Below are positions 59,857 through 64,000 of a stretch of DNA of 64,000 bases, piece by piece. The stretch is from Karalla daura (Eukaryota; Chordata; Actinopteri; Chaetodontiformes; Leiognathidae), in assembly GCA_029224185.1 (NCBI GenBank), contig CM055191.1:9831036-9895035 (forward strand), written 5' to 3'. The position numbers and the translations under genes were made by a program. Each line of letters opens with the position of its first letter. The first letter of the stretch is position 1. The notes under the pieces are model-generated. The model saw nothing but the letters and a program-made list of their open reading frames with translations, did not search any database and was not told the DNA's origin.

Positions 59857-61974
59857 ACAGGACAAAGTTGAGAGGGATGTTCACTACTGGGTCCACTTGC
59901 CAGTAAAAGCCCCCATATTTAACTCAACCGCACCACAGCATCTCTGTTACTGGTCCATCTGCTGCTGAGACACTCAAAGTTTGTCTCTGACAGTTTGGAA
60001 GAAGTGCTGAGTCTGCAATCTGGACCTGAGTGCTGCGTTAATGCACACCGTCTCACAGCGTCTCCGCCTCGCTCCACGCGATACCTTTCTCCCTCTTTTC
60101 TACCTCGGCCCCCGTCTCTTGTCCCCTCTGCCTCCCTCCTCTCTGCGTGTGTGTATTATTCATCTGAAAAGTGACAGCGGGGCAGGCATCTCTGTACGTC
60201 GGATAAGGAGATATGCTGTGCTCCATTATTGATGGCGGATCTGCTGTTTGTTTGGGAAGAGCTTTGATAAAGAACCAGGCGAGGCGACGGAATGAGAGTG
60301 GCAGGATTATGAAGTAGGAACGAGAAGAGGAAGGTGGGATTGTGTTTGTGCATATGAATGTGCTTTTTTCACCTCTCTTTCCGTGTGTAGCGTGGGTGTG
60401 AACGCTCCTCTCTGCGCTGTTGTGCAGAGGTGACCTGCATTAGTTCATGACGGTCCCCGCTGCCGTTCGAGTGTTCACTTCAGCTGAGTGACCCTCTCTC
60501 CCCTCTCTTTCTATCCATTTTTCTTCTCCCCAACACTTTGGCTCGCTGTGTGGCCATGCATGCGCCGACACTCTCCGGTGCTAAGTGTAGTGCTGTTGTT
60601 CACGTCACGCCTCTTGGATGGCGGACGCACGACACTTTAACATGCATTTTCCAGGCAATAGAAACCCTCGGGCACTCGGCTGCGGATTTTGGTGTTAATA
60701 TTAACAAAAGCCCGAGGGGTGTGAGTGTGTGAGCGTGTAGTACGCCTCAACACCAAAGTAAACGCACCTGCGAAGAGCACACAGAGTCACCGAGCTCGCA
60801 GGTGAGAGCAGGTTTGAGGAACACACGCACGGACACGCGTTTTCACCCAAAGAAACATCCCCGCCGTGCCTTTGAGCGTTCTCGGCGGTGGTCAGGTTGC
60901 GTTTTGTCTATCGTCCACTCATCCGCCCATCTCCACCCTTTCTTTATACGCTCCAGATGCTCCCACCCACAGACAGTCAGTCAAGGACAAGGCCTACACC
61001 AAACCATCATTACAAGCAACCACAGTGAGAGAGTGATACGCCAAGACAGAGAGGGAGCAGTGGGAAGGAGGAGGAGGAGGAGGAGGAGAGAGGCTGAGTG
61101 AGGAAGGAAGGGGGATTAACGTGATTCCAGAAATAAGCATGCACATGTCAAAGTGAGTTATCAAAAAAAAAGTCCCTGGTGGTTAAGCTGAAGGAAAGTG
61201 CAGCTGCAACAAACAGCACTTAATCCAGGTGAGATGACAGAGCAAAAGTGGCTGAACAGGCAGCAACAGGCACAGGTAGGAACGACGTCTCAGGGAAAAA
61301 CTGTCTCTTCTTTGATTACAAGGCTTCAAGACATCATTCGAGAGGCTTCTAGGTAACTGAATCTTAAGGAAAAACACTTATTATTTTGTTTTAGTCCAAT
61401 CTCTTGACTGATCCAATCTCTTGACGTGATCGAGTGCACTTGATGGTAGAAGTAAAGACGGGTGGCAGAGGACAAGGAGGAGACGCAATTTTGTTGAAAT
61501 TAGGGCATCACACTTAGACCAGACAGACATTTTCAGCCAGTCGGTCCAGCAGGGAATTCAAAGTGTTGTGCTCGGTCGGACGCGTGAAAATTTACAAAGA
61601 AGTTCAAACCTGGCTCGCTTTCACACCTCCACCTCCACACCTCCCCCCCGCTGGGCTAATCAGGGCGTGAAGTACGTGTGAATATTTGATCATTAAAAAG
61701 CAGCTTTGACAGCATGTAGCGGCCCTTTCAGATGAGAAGATCAATACCACTCTGATCTCATCTCTTGGCTTGAGTAGAAAGCTACTGTACTACCGGCAGC
61801 TGTGCTTGTAGCCTTCTCCTAATACTCAAAACTGCAAATACGGCTTTGCCAAAGTACCCTCAAAGTAATAATAACATGAATAGAAAACACACTTATTAGC
61901 AGGCTTAACGAAAATACATATACAGAAAGAAAGATTGTGTTTTCATGCGGCAAGTATTTCCTGTTTAAACAAAT

Positions 61975-62085
61975 GAAATGCAACACGTTAATTACGGGGA
62001 TTTAAAGGTGCTGGTAGGCATATTTTGTTACAAAGCCAGGCCAGCTGTTTCCCCCAGTTTACAGCTAACGTGCCACAGTTATATA
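61975..62085 (+). repeat. Fragment of the AGCTA-family dispersed repeat
   Basis: The text acgttaattacggggattta, aggtgctggtaggcatattt and gccaggccagctgtttcccc parallels the interior of the copy at 38640-38975. The AGCTA tail is missing. Confidence 0.5.
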
Positions 62086-63769
62086 TTTAGAGTATGTACA
62101 TGAGAACAGTAGTGATCTGCTCGTTTACCGGTGTGAAAAGTTGCAGATTAGTTTAATTGTAATTCTTTTAATTAGAGCGAAGTGTTTCCCACACTTCACT
62201 CTCCTTTGCTTCAATCACAAGATTTCACAAGTTTCTTTACGCACACGCTCTGGGTGTTTTATGTCGGGCCTGGAAATCTCAGGCTCGGATTTGTCGTGAG
62301 AGTAGCAGTCAGGACAGACTTTAATGAGAGCCCGTAAAAGCAGTTGGCCAAAAAAATAAAAAAATAATAAAAATCTGGTGGAAACATAGTCAATGGTGCG
62401 GAGCAGCTCACTCCTCCCTCCGCATCTCTGTGCATCAATCAGGAAAGAAATCTCAACTTGTTTTTCATCATCGTCCCCGCCCTCAACAGCCACGGAGCAG
62501 GAATGTAAACCTGAGCGCGGATCGGTTTCCCATAATCTCATTGTGTCATTTATGAATAGCGAAGCCTTCAACGATCAAACTCACCCTGCTCGCTCAATGC
62601 CAAACACGCAAACTGCCAAATGCAGCTTAAATGTGAAATTCAAGCCCGCAAACTGCATTCCTCCGTGTCACAGCGGTCCATACCACGTGTTCATCTTTCA
62701 GTTACATTTTGGCTGCGACTCATTGCGCTGTCTGCACAGGCGCATTATCTGCGACTCTACCTCCAGTGACACTGACTGACTCAGAGCAGAGAGTCTTGGC
62801 TCCCGGACGCCCCGGGTGGGGTGTGGGTGGTGGTGGGGGTCCTCTGCCGCCTCTCCGCTCGCATCACAAACGGCAGCTACATGATTTATTTGAGGAAAAG
62901 TGGCCTAATGTCATTACAGAGCTCTCAACAGCCGCAGAAAATTATGTCGCTTTTGAAAATGCAGAAAAAAAACGCGGCTAAAAATAACGCCCGGTCACAG
63001 CTAAGTGTTGTAATGTAATGTAGCGTCAGGGATGGGGATGCTGCGTCCTCCACTTCCTACCACCATGTGATCTCTCTCTCTCCCTCTCTATCTCTTTCTC
63101 TCTCTCTCTCGCTCGCTCGCTCTATCCACAGGCAGGCGGCAAGAGGACAGGAAGCTCTGCGAGGCCGTTAGCGGCATCCGTCCTGACACTCTCCCACTGT
63201 GCCAAGCAGCACGGCGTTTATTTGCTTATCACACTTTGTCTAATTTATCATATCCTGAAAAGGCGGCTTATTACACCCAGGGTAACGATAGTAATCGGCC
63301 TAATTAATACGGTTAAAGGCTGCCGGAGAGAGATGGCCCACATGACCTTTAAGTGAGAATGTAAACATGGCTGAGAATTTTGTACAGCCTGGTGATCTCT
63401 TTGTCATGTAAAGACAACCGTGGCGGGCACAGATCGTTCCAGAGTTACAATCTGAAAACATGCAGGTGAGGAGTGATGCAAGTCAGCTAAAAAAAACTGT
63501 ATGTCATATGTCATTGTGAAAAATATTCAGAAAATACTCTCTTTGGCTGATAAATTATATCACATTCATTTCCTAAATTAGAATCAGGAAATAGTAACCT
63601 GTGTCTCACTTCAGAGTGCACTGTAGCAAGAAATTGAAGCACAGAGAAGCCAGACTAGCTTTAGCTAATCTAGTTTTTCCGTAGCACAGTATGTCCCCCC
63701 GAGAGCCCTGACAGGCTCGTTTTTCATCCCTAAAATCCACTTTGGTATGAAATTCTTAAAGAAGGAAAG

Positions 63770-64000
63770 TTTATTTATGTGGCCGACATGGTTGCTTGGT
63801 GGTTAGCACTGACTGCAAGACGGTCCAGGATTTGACTCCAAGTCGGGCCGAAGGCCTCTCAGTGTGGAGTTTCCATGTTCTCCCTATATGTGGGCTGTCT
63901 ATATGTTGAACCTTATGAGTGAGTGTGAGAGTGAATGGTGTGTATGTGTGTCCTGTGATGGACTGGAGACCTGACTGGGATATATTTCCCTATGTCTGCT
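63770..64000 (+). repeat. SINE-like repeat copy, cut by the window end
   Basis: It has a tRNA-like head (ttggtggttagcactgactg), gtgtggagtttccatgttct, gtgagtgtgagagtgaatgg and gtcctgtgatggactggaga in the family order. The mid-section with the gggttttct/tccaaaaa blocks is deleted relative to the copy at 56075. Confidence 0.7.

Larger units (their letters stand above)
56824..64000 (-). other. First EPHB6 intron and/or upstream region
   Basis: No strong coding exon is visible apart from the weak signal-peptide candidate at 58032-58149. The region has long CA/GT runs, a (GGA)n at about 61066-61088, a CT run at about 63068-63110, two dispersed repeats and a GC-richer stretch at about 60400-61100 that could be promoter-like. 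Confidence 0.55.

Noticed and set aside
63776..63850. A tRNA gene
   Set aside because: Only the head of a SINE-like repeat; a cloverleaf cannot be closed and the same text recurs in other repeat copies.

Overview
The window is vertebrate nuclear DNA, almost certainly from a teleost fish. The genes are split into many short exons with GT-AG introns. CA/GT, CT/GA, GATA and poly-G tracts are everywhere, and several dispersed repeats have the look of common fish repeats (a tRNA-headed SINE-like family and an AGCTA-tailed family). There is one TRPV5/6-type channel gene rather than a tandem pair. I rebuilt exons by hand from splice sites and reading phase. Every exon chain below keeps its frame from end to end.

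Layout. 1-7692 (+): the last 14 coding exons of a Rho guanine-nucleotide exchange factor of the ARHGEF5 type (acidic N-terminal region, DH, PH, SH3); its 5' end lies outside the window. 8765-11535 (+): a CCAAT-box promoter, a non-coding first exon and four coding exons of a divergent GABARAP-like (Atg8-family) protein. 13086-17183 (+): a type II membrane C-type lectin resembling NK-cell receptors, with a candidate alternative first exon. 17808-25187 (-): a complete TRPV6 calcium channel gene of 16 coding exons, with a TATA box. 27638-64000 (-): an Eph receptor gene matching EPHB6, from its poly(A) signal to the short second coding exon at 56759-56823. The signal-peptide exon is either a weak candidate at 58032-58149 or beyond the window.

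The neighbourhood (EPHB6 beside TRPV6, ARHGEF5 nearby) recalls human 7q34-q35, where EPHB6 and TRPV6 are adjacent. That synteny supports the names. The genes are not one pathway; what they share is an old chromosomal block.

The clearest biological point is that this EphB6 keeps the catalytic lysine, the HRD aspartate and the DFG motif that human EPHB6, a known pseudokinase, has lost. Its glycine-rich loop, however, reads G-A-A-Q-F-G. Other leads are the alternative lectin 5' exon, an 18-bp perfect hairpin between TRPV6 and EPHB6, a regularly spaced CCAAT array, and repeat families with several copies in the window. I saw no bacterial-type system, CRISPR array, rRNA or convincing tRNA. About half of the window is EPHB6 intron with no coding content I can support.
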